A stretch of 64,000 nt of DNA, taken from Istiophorus platypterus (lineage: Eukaryota > Chordata > Actinopteri > Istiophoriformes > Istiophoridae). Position 1 is the first letter of the stretch; each line of letters starts with the position of its first letter. This document shows positions 28,027 to 64,000 of the stretch, one piece after another. The notes beneath the pieces are model-generated. The model saw only the letters and a program-made list of their open reading frames with translations, ran no database searches and was not told where the DNA came from. Position numbers and translations under genes: made by a program. The stretch lies in NCBI GenBank assembly GCA_016859345.1, contig CM029122.1:6140001-6204000 (forward strand), written 5' to 3'.

Positions 28027-31000
28027 CCCTGAGCCGGTGTCGCCAATGGAGCATGCTATCTGCATTAAAGCCCTCTTCTCTTTTAAGCTTTCAGCAATTT
28101 AAAGTGCCCCCCCCCCCCGGATTCGTCGAAAGGTTTGGGGCAAATTTTTATAGATGCGTCTGTCGTCAGTGCATCGACTGAATGTGGTTAGTGGATGGAC
28201 AATTAATCCTGAATCTCTGCTAAGCCTTTAATAAAATATGTACTGTATTAATGGAAAACTTTATTCCAACTTATTTCTTATTTTCAAACTTGTCGTATCA
28301 GATCTGAAGGAGACCATGGATGTTTACGACTGATTCGGACAATAATGTTATTTTAATAACTTTATTAAACCTGCCATACCTGATCTTTTTTGGCTACTTA
28401 GAGTCGGTGGAAACAAGTTGAGTCCACCACATCGACCCATTACCTTTTCTGATATGTCAGACTTGTTAGCTAATGGCTGCCTATTTACACATTTACCCGA
28501 TTTAGTTTTTTGTTTATGTCCGTCCGGCAGTTGCTAGTCCCCTATTCCCTCCTCTTTTAGCTCTGTTTTTGGTCTCAGACTCCCGAGGTCCCCCCCCAGC
28601 CACCGAACGTACCGCCGTGCTCACCGGCGAGACGCTAACCACGCGTCTACCTAGCAGGTAGCGCACGGCTCCCGCCAGAGGTTACAAAATTACGAATTAT
28701 TGATTTGGAAAATTGCTTTGCACTCGCGAGCTTCTTTCACCCGCGCTGCTGGAAAAGCATCAAAGAAACGGCGCCGCAGGATGCGGCGGGATGTAAACAC
28801 TGTAGCTGGCGGCAGTGATGGGTATCATCAGAAGGATGTGCAGGAGACAATCTGGACAAACATCTAGCGCGCTCAGCGTCAGACGCCTCCATCCGCCTCC
28901 ACGGCATTGTGTTTTTCCAATCTGCTAAAGGGCGCGGTAAACGCCGCCGACTATATGTTTGTGTGTCTGCCACGGATCGGTGCAGGAATACAGCACGGGA
29001 ATCATGTAGCCTCCGCCCACAGGCGCACGCACACACATGTACAAACACAAAACCCACACACACACGTACACACTGCTCGAGCCTGTGGCTCATGATTTAG
29101 ATGGATTATATTGGCTCACAGCAGAAGACTGTAGGTCTGATAGCAGCAGGGCATTAGGGCAGCGACTGGAACACTCTGAATCTAGATGTGGAGCCTGGTT
29201 TGTTTTTGGGTTTTTTTTTTTCTAGGATTTAATGGAGTCAGCTGCGCATTATCTTATAAGACCCAGGTGTTTTGGAGTGTGTGTAAAGGGTCGTCCTGGT
29301 TTTGTAAGGGAAACGGATAAACTCTGCAGCTTCATAACACCCAGTGCGCCAACATCCAAGATTTATTTATTTTTTTTTTGCACAGGAATATAATGGTTGA
29401 AAATTAGACCTTCGGCTCAGGCTTGACTGTCTCCGTCGCGGAGGAGGAGGTGGTGGTGGTGGTGGTGGTGATGGGGGGGGTTCGATGGGTCATCTGTTCT
29501 GCTCAAATCACTGCGATGTTCCATTCCAAGGAGAGAGGAGGGAGAACAGATGCATCCAGTGTCGTTGCTCATTTCCCGTTCAGCTCCTTGCGAATCTTTT
29601 CTTTCCCATTTGGTTTTTATGCCCCCTCTTATCCGCCGCCTGCCTGCTTTCTCCTCTCTACCCATCTTATCTCCCTTCCTCTCTCATCCATTCTCCTTCT
29701 CCTCTCCGTGCTCGTTCTCTCTAATTCCCTTTTGCACCTTCCTCCTTCACTCTCTTTTCATCTCTCCCTCCATCAATTGCTCTTTCTCAGAGTGCCCCCT
29801 TTTTTTTTTTGCTCCATAATAGGCAGAGCAATGTATTGCACACTTTGTCCTTCTTTCTCGTTCGTTGTCTGGGTAATGGCGCCGCCGTTTAGCCGCCGTG
29901 TCCCCATCCGAAGGGCTCTCGAGCATCAGGAGAGCGATGCCCCTCCAGGACATAACTGTCACTTAAGAGAAAAAGTATTTGCCATGAATTTCTGATCATA
30001 TTCCTCATTTTTATATTCTCCCCTTACATCGACACCTGTCTCCGTCTCCCACCCAATTCACGATTAAAGTGTTGGGCCTAATTGGAGCTGCGCTATCAGA
30101 GCCGTGGTGTGTTCGCAGCCATCAATCAGGCCGCCAAATGGCGCCGAGTCTAGCACGCTGCCGGGGCCGGTTCTCAACCGCTGATGGCGTGTCAGGGTAT
30201 CTGATGCAAGCCCCAGAGATAACAAAGGGGATCAGAGAACAGAAAACATTTAAAGGCTTCATTTCCACTTTTAACTGAAAAGTGGAAGTGGGAAAATTGC
30301 TCTCTTTTCTTTCTCTCTCCGGACCCCCTGATGCTATAGTCTCTCCCAGATGTGGACCTCGTTCTGCAAATCCATTAGTAATTTAACGTTTCGGTCTCAT
30401 GTGGTTTTTTCTTCAGTCGAGGCTGCAAAATCACCAGGTCACACCTGGTAACAGATCCCCAACATTTCCGACACAGCCCTGTTAACCCTGAGTTTACAGT
30501 AGCACGGTAAGGTTAAATAAACAGAAAACGGATTTCTCTCTCCGACCCTGTTCTTTTCGGTCACTGCCCTTGGAATCGGCACAGCTTACTGGTAGTCTCT
30601 CCAGCTGCGTCTGGGATGTCCGTCGAGGCTAAATGGTGATCAGTCTGCCCAGAACTCAAATGAAAAGTTGCACCATCTCTGGATCTCACAATCTAGACAA
30701 TTTGAAGATACTCTAAACTCTGTTTTTCCATAAAAAAAAACCTAACCTTCCTATCAATGGAATTTCTGTGCAGCAGAGTGAAAAACATGCAAAAATAGGC
30801 TTTGGTTGAAAGGGCCTTGATTCCCCTTAAAAAGTGAGGTCATACATTTATTTAATTATCTCATACACAAAGAAAATAAAATCAGTTTCGTAAATGCTCA
30901 ATAAAAATGTGTTATTGTTTAATTATCTCCCTTCATATTTTGGGCCAAAGATTAAATATGTGTTAAAGGGTTACATCTCCCACACGCTTCTCTCTGTATT

Positions 31001-32492
31001 GACATAAACCACCTCGGATTAAAGCTAAAACTTGGCACTTTTAATGTAGTATTCATCATTTTATTACAAATTGAATGTGACGGAGCACAGAGCCTGAAGA
31101 ACAAGAACAGAAAACAAAAACAAAACACTGTCCAAATACTTAGGGTCTGGATTTTAAGCATCGCTATCTAACCTCGTGTTATCTGGGCAGAGTCAGACTG
31201 CATGAAAGGGCGAGAAGAATTCTTTATTTCACCCAGTAAAAGATGATGAGAGAGATTAGAATGGTGGAAAAAAAGCAGGCATGACAGGAGCCGGAGCACC
31301 TCGGGATGATTCGTATGCAGCGTGGACGAGAGCTGACCTTTCGGCAGCGGCGTGCAGCGCTTCGTCTATGGCGTTGCTCGGAACCCGCAGGAACTTTAGG
31401 CGGCCGTCAATGGCCGTTGATTGGATCACGCGCGAAAAGCGCGTTTCAAAAGTCCGTTCGCCGCCGCAGCTCGTTAGGGAGCCGAGGCCGGCTCCGCGAT
31501 AACTTACCGAACCCGCTGCCGTCCTCCGGCGCCGGCGCCGCTCCCTCCGGTCGTCGAGCGCCACGTGAACGCCGAGGCGATATCCCCGCGCCGCCACGTT
31601 CGAATGGAGCCGCTGCAGAACATTTATGAAACTGATACTTGTGTTTGAATACTAAAAAGGTTATTACTTGAACAGACAGGTGAAGCCAGCAATTTCACAG
31701 ATACCATGACTGAATGGTTCTGATATCAGTCCTACCTTCGACCATATCGCTCGCGTCTCTGCCGGTTCTTTCTGCAGGGGCTCCTGACAAATTGTCTGTA
31801 GTTTCTTTGACGTCGCTTCACAATTGGTTTTGTGAGAGACAGGCACACGTCTTTACCGTTTGCTGACTGAGAGGCTATTAGCCTCCTGGCCCCGGCGCCG
31901 TTCCTCCCGGCGTTCCTCCCCCAGCGGTGCCCGTAACCCGCGGACCCCTCTATCTGAATTCAGTCAAGTGGGAGGGGTGGGGTGGCGGCGGAGGAGGGAA
32001 AGGACGGAGGGGATAGAGGGAAAGTTGTGCTCCACCGAGGCGCGGCGGCCTCTCTCTCAGACTATCACCCTCAGCGAGTCAGCCGCGGTGGAAATCGAAA
32101 AGTCAGAGCGGGGAGAGATACCGGCGGAGCGGGGGCGGCCGTGGCGGGCTGGGGACTGGGGGTGCGAGGAAGGGCGAAGGGCGATACGGGGAAGACCAAA
32201 CAAAACACATTTCAAAGGGTTTTTGGCCAGATAAGGCCGAGGTGCGAAAGGTGTGGGGGAGATTTTGCTCCTTCGGCAGGAAAAGGTGGCGAAAGGTGGC
32301 TTTTTTCTTTTCTTTTTTTTGGCGCCACTTAACGCTTCGTTTGCACAAAATAGATTCGCTCACGGCGAATGGATGTCGTGTGCAAATTGCGACGTTGCAG
32401 GATGGCGTCACTCCTGCGCTACTATTTGGCCGCAGTTGTTATTTGTGACTTCTCTCGCTGTTGGTTTAGCTTTACCCAGAACGCGATTTTAC

Positions 32493-32529
<37 letters not shown>

Positions 32530-34160
32530 CGCTAACTGGCGGCGGAGCCGATCCTTCGTCGACAGAGCCATTTGCCAGATGGCCGATATCTGCGAGTCTT
32601 CATGCGACCTGTTGTGTTAACAATATTGGATCGACTACCTTGCCCTGAAGATAACCAATTTTAATATTGCCTCTTTTCACTAAGTCTCATTCCTATTAGC
32701 GCTGACATTGTGTTCCTGTGTTCCTCCCCGAAGGAAGATGATGATAGACAGCTACCTTTAGTGCAATATGTGTCATTCATAGCTCATTAAACAGTGCGGC
32801 GCTCGAGGGGGGAAATTAAACTAGATGCCTGATTATAATGCTAATGATGAAAAAAAATAGATATAGTGTGGGATGTCATTAGGTGAATGTTTGCCGTAAG
32901 ACGGGGGGAAAAAAAAAGAGTGAAGAAAAACAAGTTTACTGAAAAACAGTTTGGTTTTAAAGGTCATCTGAGCTTCTGAACTTTTACACACACACACACA
33001 CACACACGTATATATACACAGGCGTTCTGAAGGCTTTGTCCAGGTTGGATGACTGAATTAGTCGGAGCTCGGGCACTGACTTTCATTTTTATTTAAACGT
33101 GTGGCTAAGAGTAGGAAGTTTTTTATACCCATTGTACTAATTGTGCCCTTAAAAGACCATTTGTATCCCACGCAACAAAGATCTTCGATAGAGTTAGTGC
33201 TGCAGTCACGACCCGGGTCTGTGTCTTTTGTCCTTCCTCCGTCACCCAGTGTAGCCGGTCCAGTCGCCAACTCCTACTAACCCCGGCTCTGTTTGGGGCG
33301 TCGGGCAGAGACCGCCCGAGATATCCGCATCTGGAGCAAACTGGTGGTCCGCATGACTGACTGGCGCTGCCGACCCGAGAACCGCGCCCCTGGCGTGGCG
33401 CTCCTCGGCCTCCTAGACGGCCTGCTCAGGGCGCGGTGCGCCGCTAACCTCCGACGGAGGTGGGATCGGATCTTCGTCAAGTGGCCCTTTGTCCGCGGCT
33501 CGGGGGGGGGGTCTCGCATTCAATCAGGTTTCATCAGGTGATAAAAAAAGGACAATCCGTGCTCTCTGTCGTTTTCCGTGTGCGGATGTTTGTTTGCTGT
33601 TGTGCTTCCATTCCTCGGCTCCCTTTAATATTCTAGCCCAGCTGTGACTTAGATCAGTCCGGGTGACGCTTAGCCCCGTCCAACGGGGGGGGGGGTGTTT
33701 AAGAACTGTTATGTGGAAGGAGGTAGAAAAAGTTAGGATTTATATCCGCGTGAGACAAATGTCTCAGCCACTGTCCTCCTGCCTCTCCTCATCCCTCTGC
33801 CAGCCGCGGGCTAACGCATTAATCCGTCTGCCTGCCGATTGCGGACGGGGGGGGGCGGGGACGCAATAATCGTTCATCATGTCCAGCTCGGGGCCCGGGA
33901 GACAACCATGAGGGAAATAGGGCTGCGTTCATATTCATCCTGGCTTTATCGTCCCTTTTTTTTTTTTTGGGCCCCACCACCCGGCCAGACAGTTATAAGG
34001 GGGAAGAAGTGAGCAACGCATATAAAACCACTTGTAGACAGAAGGATAAATGTCAGTCAATGCAAGGCCCCACACTGTTGGACAGGCCTGTGTGGGGAGT
34101 AAACAAGATTATGGTTCATGAGCTCTCCTGCATGCTACTGTGTCAAATTCAACCATGGTT

Positions 34161-34165
34161 TTGTT

Positions 34166-34201
<36 letters not shown>
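34161..34201. repeat. GTT trinucleotide microsatellite
   Basis: About twelve GTT units after an initial TTA variant; non-coding. Confidence 0.97.
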
Positions 34202-34202
<1 letters not shown>

Positions 34203-35125
34203 TTCCATTACAGGCTTTCGTAGAGATATGCATGATGTGGGGAAATGTTTATCTGCACATAATGCTTCTCACTTCAAATTTTCTCGTGATTTATGCTCCA
34301 CATTAAAGTCTCTGAGTCGAACACTAACAGCTCTTCTTTTTACTGTTAGGTGTATAATGCTTCTGTGGGAATAATTCTCCTGTTATCTCTTTCTCCACTG
34401 CACATTCTTATTTTATGGTTCATGTCTTATGGTCTGCTTTAATGGTCTTATTTTATAGGGGGGGCATAAGTCACCTGTTAACAGTCTGTCATTTGTCTAA
34501 ATGACATCATTTTCTATTTCTGGATCTTTCCCAGAATATGTTTAGCAGGGTTGGGTCTCCAGCCGGTTCTGACGGGTCCCGGAGATTAGCCTGCGTCTTT
34601 CCTTCTAGTTTTTAACGAGCTAAAGTCCCATCCCTGTTTTCGCCAGCGCATTTTTTCCCTGTTGCGTGAGCTTCGACGCTTTCACCTCCAGCTCCCTGAC
34701 TTTGGACGGGAGGGAGAAAACAGGTGAGGCCTTCGGGCTTCATGTGTACTTTCGTTTCCAGTCTTATATTAGTCCCCTGTTGTTCGCAGTGTGGACGGTA
34801 TTTACAAGTATCCTGATTCTGTGTAAGATGTATCGTTTAGTTAGTTTTCCGCTGTCTGATATTCTTCGAACTTTCGTTTCCCTGTTTATCCACCACATCG
34901 ATCAGAACACCTGCACAAAATGCAATTTACGGCTTCTATATACTGGCTGCTCATTTTCCCAAAAATGAACTCCTTTGTAAATTTACATAACGATAATCTT
35001 TTGAACGTTTATGATGTGCCGCCGTGCATTTTTAATGTAGCCAGTGTTTAAAGAGCAGATTTAGAGAATTTTAATGATCTCATTTTTATGTCTGGATCGT
35101 GTTCTTTACCCACATCTACAGACTG

Positions 35126-35138
35126 CGCACGCACACAC

Positions 35139-35181
<43 letters not shown>

Positions 35182-35220
35182 TGCACACGCGCGCGCACAC
35201 ACACACGCACGCACGCACAC
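35126..35220. repeat. CA microsatellite with CG-rich core
   Basis: A CA array with ACGC and a central GCGCGCGC block over 95 bp. The alternating purine-pyrimidine run, including CG steps, is a classic Z-DNA-prone sequence. Confidence 0.95.
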
Positions 35221-36539
35221 TGTGCGAACCCACAAGCATGTCGGGTCCTTTAAATCAACTTCAGGTCTGTTTACATAAGACAGCGGGGCTAAGGACGGGC
35301 CCCGGCCTCCGCGGCCATTAATCAGAGGGCGGGTGTGCAGACGGCCCCGCTCGCCTCCTTGCACCGGCTTTGCGCGGTTTCCGAGCCCATGCGTGCCAGG
35401 GGTGGTCAGCCCATGGATGCTCGCTCGCGCTGGCGAGATGGAAACAATCCTGGCGCGTATAGGTTATATAAATATTTATGGAGACGGTAGGAGATGGGCT
35501 CGGGCAGAATTTGCGTAGCGTTAGAACTACACTGGAGCGTCCCTCGATTTATTATGTGTGCTAAGGTTATCAGTAATTTAATCCCGTGTGTGTGAGAAAG
35601 TCCTTTACACTCTATTATTAATTTTTAAATTTCACATTACTTGCGCTGGCTATTTGATTAAAAATCCATTGTGGTATTGCCGTTCATGTTTCTCTTATTA
35701 TGATCTGAATGAGACCGAAGCTTCTGTTGATATTATTAACCATGTATCATTTCATTTCGCCTCAGGCAGTGTTTTGTGGTGTTAGGACTTCTTCACTTCT
35801 CTTATTCAGGGCGCTACATAAAATACATGCGTTACAGTTCCATTCAAGGCTAAACGATCTGTTGAAGATATCTAGTTTCGATGTCACGAAAAAATTGTAA
35901 TTATTTTCTGTGGTGCCTGTATTTATAGTTTACATAGTGCTGCACATGATAAGTTTATATCAACGACAGTTGCATTTAATAAAAAGTCAGAGTCTGAGCA
36001 ATCGTGTCTGGGTTTAGAGAAAAATAGCTCACAATTAGCAGGCTGTTATATTAGAGGTACACTCGAGCGTTTCCCGATGCATTTTCATATTCCCCACAGC
36101 CGCCCAGTTGTCCGCTCGACTTAATATGGGCAAACATCTGGCAAGTCGCATCTGTGAGTGCCGATCCCCTAACTGCAGCGTTGACGCCGCGAGCTGCTTC
36201 GGTGCCCTGAGCCCCCGGAGGGTCGGATTTAGGGCCGTTCAAAGATCAACCTGACGCCCTCAAGTTTTGTTTTTGTTTTTAACCCTGTTAACTTGTCCAT
36301 ATGGTGTTTTCTTTTTTTATATGATACTTTACATGACCTAATCGAAGTAAGTGATCAATGCCACGGCCGAGTATTTCCTCCTTGGCGGTGCAGCGAATCA
36401 GTGATGGTCTCCAAAAAGAACCTCATTGGGTTTCATACTTCACGCACCTGAGGAAGCACACCTGTCACATTACCGTTCTGCGACATCGACCTGTACAACT
36501 CGCTCTTCTTCTTCTTCTCCCTTTGCTTCGGTTTCAGAG

Positions 36540-37125
36540 CATGTATGTGGCCCCCGTTGTGTCGCATCCAGCAGGCGTCAGAACGGAAAGCAGGCAGGTG
36601 AAGCAGAGCTTTCCTTCCGATGACGCTTCCGAGAAGGTCACGTTTGTGCCAATGTGAATCGAACCGTGCGCCGGCGCTCCGGTACCTGCCGAATCTTCCC
36701 GGGTTTTTCTCGGTGAACGGTCGTCTCTCGACGTCTCCGAGCAGACGTCCTGAAGAGCAGGAAAGCTTGGTCGTCCGGATGTCAGCCTGAACTCCGCCGT
36801 TCCCGCTAACTGCCATCTCTGTATTACATCACACACTGCGGAGACCCTCAACTTTGCTATCCTCTTATAGCTTTTCTCCTCTTTTGTGGACGTGAATTAT
36901 TTTTATTTTTCGGAGCACTTGGGCAGCTTCATAAAAGAGCGAAAGGCTGGCGGCAGTTGGAGAAAGGTTAGAGGAGTCACAGTGTTAGTAAAGCTTTGAA
37001 ATTTGCACGACCTGGGCCTTTCCTATGGCTATAGGCCTAACAAGCTAATTAAGGCTTGAGACCTTGGTGAAAGTTATCTGGGAGCTCGAATCTCTTCGGA
37101 TGCCCAAAGTTGCATATGATTCCCT
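36540..37125 (+). promoter_or_regulatory. Duplicated non-coding element, copy A
   Basis: This segment is similar in order and spacing to 43465-44000. Matching landmarks are a CGCATCCAGCAGG-like start, GATGACGCTTCC, CGCTCCGG...CTTCCCGGG, CTCCGCCGTTCCC, GGGCAGCTTCATAAAAGAGC, and the best-kept core at 37031-37110 (ATAGGCCTAACAAGCTAATTAA ... GTTATCTGGGAGCTCGAATCTCTTCGG, with gaps). The core is about 75-80 percent identical by eye over 80 bp. It contains a CTAATTAA homeodomain-type site and a GATA-type site on the reverse strand. The function is inferred from preferential conservation of the core, not shown. Confidence 0.55.
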
Positions 37126-38454
37126 TTTTTCACTCTAAAACAGTACAAGGCAAAATTATTAATTCACTATTCCTGCTTAAAATGTTGAGAGGAATGTTTC
37201 ACCTCTAAATTTATGCCTTTCAGAAATAAGTCCATCTCCTACTCTTTTAACTATTCAAGAGATTTGACAGTATACATATATATATATGTGTGTGTGTGTG
37301 TGTGCGTGTATAAATGTACACTCTTAAATGTATTAAATTATTATAAAAATGATGACTCCCTCAGCGCCGATGGCGTCTCTTAACAACAAAACCCGGAGTC
37401 GATTTCAGCCCGAGAGCAGCTCGGCGAAAAACGGCGTTCATCCTGATCCACATCTGGAAACACAGATTGTGGCAGGTAATTCGCGTTTCACTGATGTCCC
37501 CCGCCGCCCTCGCTCAGAGCGTGTGTGTGTGTGTGTGTTTGTGTGCGTTTGCGCGTCCCTCTCCTATTGGCGTGTCCTGTATCCGTATCTCTAAGAGTGA
37601 AGAGCACCGTACTGTGCCGTCGCCGTCCCCTCTGTCTTCTTTATCACTCACATCTCCAGTTATTTTTCTAGGTGGCTGAGCCATATGATGAGGGAAAAAG
37701 TCCTTTCGCTGTTCGCTCTGACTCTCTCCACAACTTGGATGCAGTCTTCAGCCCGTAGCCTTGAGCTAACGCGGCTGCTTATGATAAAAATGAAGGTTTA
37801 TGGTTTTAAATGTTTGATAACTTCTTCCATAATGAACAGAGCAGCACGGCCAAATTTTCCCCCTTTGATCACAGGTGTGTTCTTTTGTTGGGTTTTTTCT
37901 TGATTTGTTCATGTTTTCATAACCTGGTTTTAACGTTTTAACCTCTTGAGAGATTCACAGCCATTTTTTTTTCTTTCCTTTTCTTTTCCTTCTCAGCGGT
38001 TGAGCGGCAATCGCTTTAACACAGCTTTTCACAACTGGTTAAGTGCATCCGAGTTCCCAGTAACGGTTGTCATTCCGTGCACAACATGAGAAATATAGCA
38101 AATCCCTTCATGCTTTAACCTCCCATGTGGCGGAATCTTTTGGGGTCACGGAGAGATTTAGGAGTTAACGCTCTTTTCCCGCGGGTTTCAATGTGACATC
38201 CGGAGCCCCGTCGGGCCGCCGCCGCTTTCAAACAGCGCCCGGGCCTCGGCCGCTTCACGCCACGCGGGGCAGCGTTTGTCCCGGCGTCGGGTCATATCAG
38301 GACCGTCGTGTCTGACGTGGCCTCGGACAGTTTTGTTCCCTCTCCGGCGAAGGAAGATCTCCCTGCACCTTTCACTGCACTGAATTCTTTCTTTTTCTTC
38401 TGCAGCTGCACCTAATCTTTTTTTTTCTTACCATCAGTAAGTATATTAGCATTT

Positions 38455-38695
38455 TTTTGGAATAACTGAATAAGTGTTTAGTTAAAAAAAAAAGCCCAAC
38501 ACATAAAGCCCCCAGGGTGAACGGCTGAATTTCTTTCATTTGCTTGTTTTTTCTGACCAACAATCCAAAACCCAAAGATATTAAATATACAATGATATCA
38601 AAAGGGAAAAATTTGAAAATCCTCATGTTTCAGAAGCCGCAGCCAGCAGAGGATTTGATTTTAATAATTGCAGATTGATTTTCTATTGACCAACC
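38455..38695 (+). mobile_element. Teleost short dispersed repeat, copy 1
   Basis: It matches, from memory, a short non-autonomous element found in very many copies in teleost genomes. Landmarks are AGTTAAAAAAAAAAGCCC.. near the start, CTTGTTTTTTCTGACCAAC, AATCCAAAACCCAAAGATAT, AAAATCCTCATGTTTCAGAAG and GATTGATTTTCTATTGACCAA. It is 5'-truncated and has no coding capacity. It ends about 170 bp before the first recognised sema5b exon. The same family is at 50188-50425 and 63830-64000; the element's formal name is not assigned here. Confidence 0.75.
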
Positions 38696-38864
38696 GCTCG
38701 TCTCAGTGTCGCTGGATTCATCGACAAATGAACAAGGCTTTTTCGTGCATTAATAAACTCGGCCGAGCTTCGAGAGTGTTGTCTCCAACTGCCACTGCTG
38801 TTACCTCGTGAACTCTGACCCAATTTAGCTTCTGCTAACCTCTTTATTTTCTTTCTTCCCTCAG

Positions 38865-63745
<24,881 letters not shown>

Positions 63746-63829
63746 GTACAGTAAGACACATATGACGGTCTTCGGCTCACACTGAACAGTTAATATTAGT
63801 ATCATTTCATTTTAGCATTTTTTTTTTCT

Positions 63830-64000
63830 GTGCTGCAGCTAATGATTTTTTTTTCATTACAAATTAATGGTGATTCATTTTTCAATTAGCCAGCTAATCA
63901 TCTGATCTACATCTAATACGTCACAAATTAGTGAAAAACAGCATCACAGGTTCCCAGAGCCCAAGGTGACGCTTTGAAAGTGCTTGTTGTCCAACCAACC
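63830..64000 (+). mobile_element. Teleost short dispersed repeat, copy 3, cut by window end
   Basis: It begins GTGCTGCAGCTAATGATT, the left end of the family, and continues through TTAGTGAAAAACAGCATCAC and TTCCCAGAGCCCAAGGTGAC to TTGTCCAACCAACC at the window edge. It starts about 85 bp downstream of the sema5b donor at 63746. Like the other two copies it is on the + strand. Confidence 0.75.

Larger units (their letters stand above)
28027..38454. other. Non-coding sequence upstream of the first recognised sema5b exon
   Basis: No gene is recognised. Contents: a GGA/GGT run (29441-29470), a pyrimidine-rich stretch (29560-29815), a TG array (32499-32530), CA runs (32985-33007, 35126-35220), a GTT run (34161-34201), CpG-dense patches (31280-31610, 31880-32180, 33270-33520, 38170-38310), and the first copy of the duplicated non-coding element (36540-37125). 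The missing 5' sema5b exons may lie in this stretch, but none could be fixed. Confidence 0.65.

Noticed and set aside
29423..29995. Plus-strand open frame of 190 codons rich in S, L, P and F
   Set aside because: Composition follows the pyrimidine-rich tract at 29560-29815. No domain or homologue recognised.
30430..30452. Palindrome-like ACCAGGTCACACCTGGT resembling a nuclear-receptor site
   Set aside because: A single short palindrome in 64 kb is expected by chance, with no supporting context.
37685..37903. Open frame starting MMREKVLSLFALTL, like a signal peptide upstream of the sema exon
   Set aside because: No good donor in the phase needed to join 38865 and no semaphorin-like residues after the hydrophobic run. 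The resemblance is too general.

Overview
This window is ordinary vertebrate chromosomal DNA, most likely from a teleost fish. The evidence is long TG/CA microsatellites, many poly-C/G runs, spliced coding exons separated by large introns, and fossil fish-type interspersed repeats: an L2-like LINE tail, a decayed reverse transcriptase, and three copies of a short dispersed element common in teleosts. There are no operons, ribosome binding sites or prokaryotic gene density. Almost all open frames in the window are chance or low-complexity frames. I recognise only one protein-coding gene.

That gene is a class-5 semaphorin on the + strand, best matched to semaphorin-5B (sema5b). Four intact exons of the N-terminal sema domain are visible at 38865-38964, 39646-39691, 62193-62255 and 63131-63229. 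All have GT/AG sites and compatible phases. A fifth exon (about 63546-63745) is recognisable at its 3' end but carries stops and missing bases further 5'. The signal-peptide and 5' UTR exons were not found. The rest of the sema domain, the thrombospondin repeats, the transmembrane segment and the tail lie beyond the right edge. The second intron is about 22.5 kb.

Layout: 1-38864 is non-coding sequence upstream of the first recognised exon. It holds CpG-dense patches, a PstI-rich minisatellite (6763-7006), LINE fossils (6280-6452 and 22745-22990), paired TG arrays near 21.5 kb, and a striking 1588-base poly-A block (25901-27488) with a duplicated ~530-bp segment to either side. 38865-63745 is the semaphorin gene body. 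Its large intron contains microsatellites, a TA array, G-rich tracts and dispersed repeats. 63830-64000 is another dispersed repeat.

The best biological lead is a diverged pair of related non-coding segments (about 36540-37125 and 43465-44000), 6.9 kb apart and bracketing the first two sema exons. Their shared core carries a CTAATTAA homeodomain-type site and a GTTATCTG GATA-type site. The poly-A block, its flanking duplicate and the damaged exon look more like local assembly or base-calling faults than biology. I found no previously undescribed defence, mobile or biosynthetic system here.
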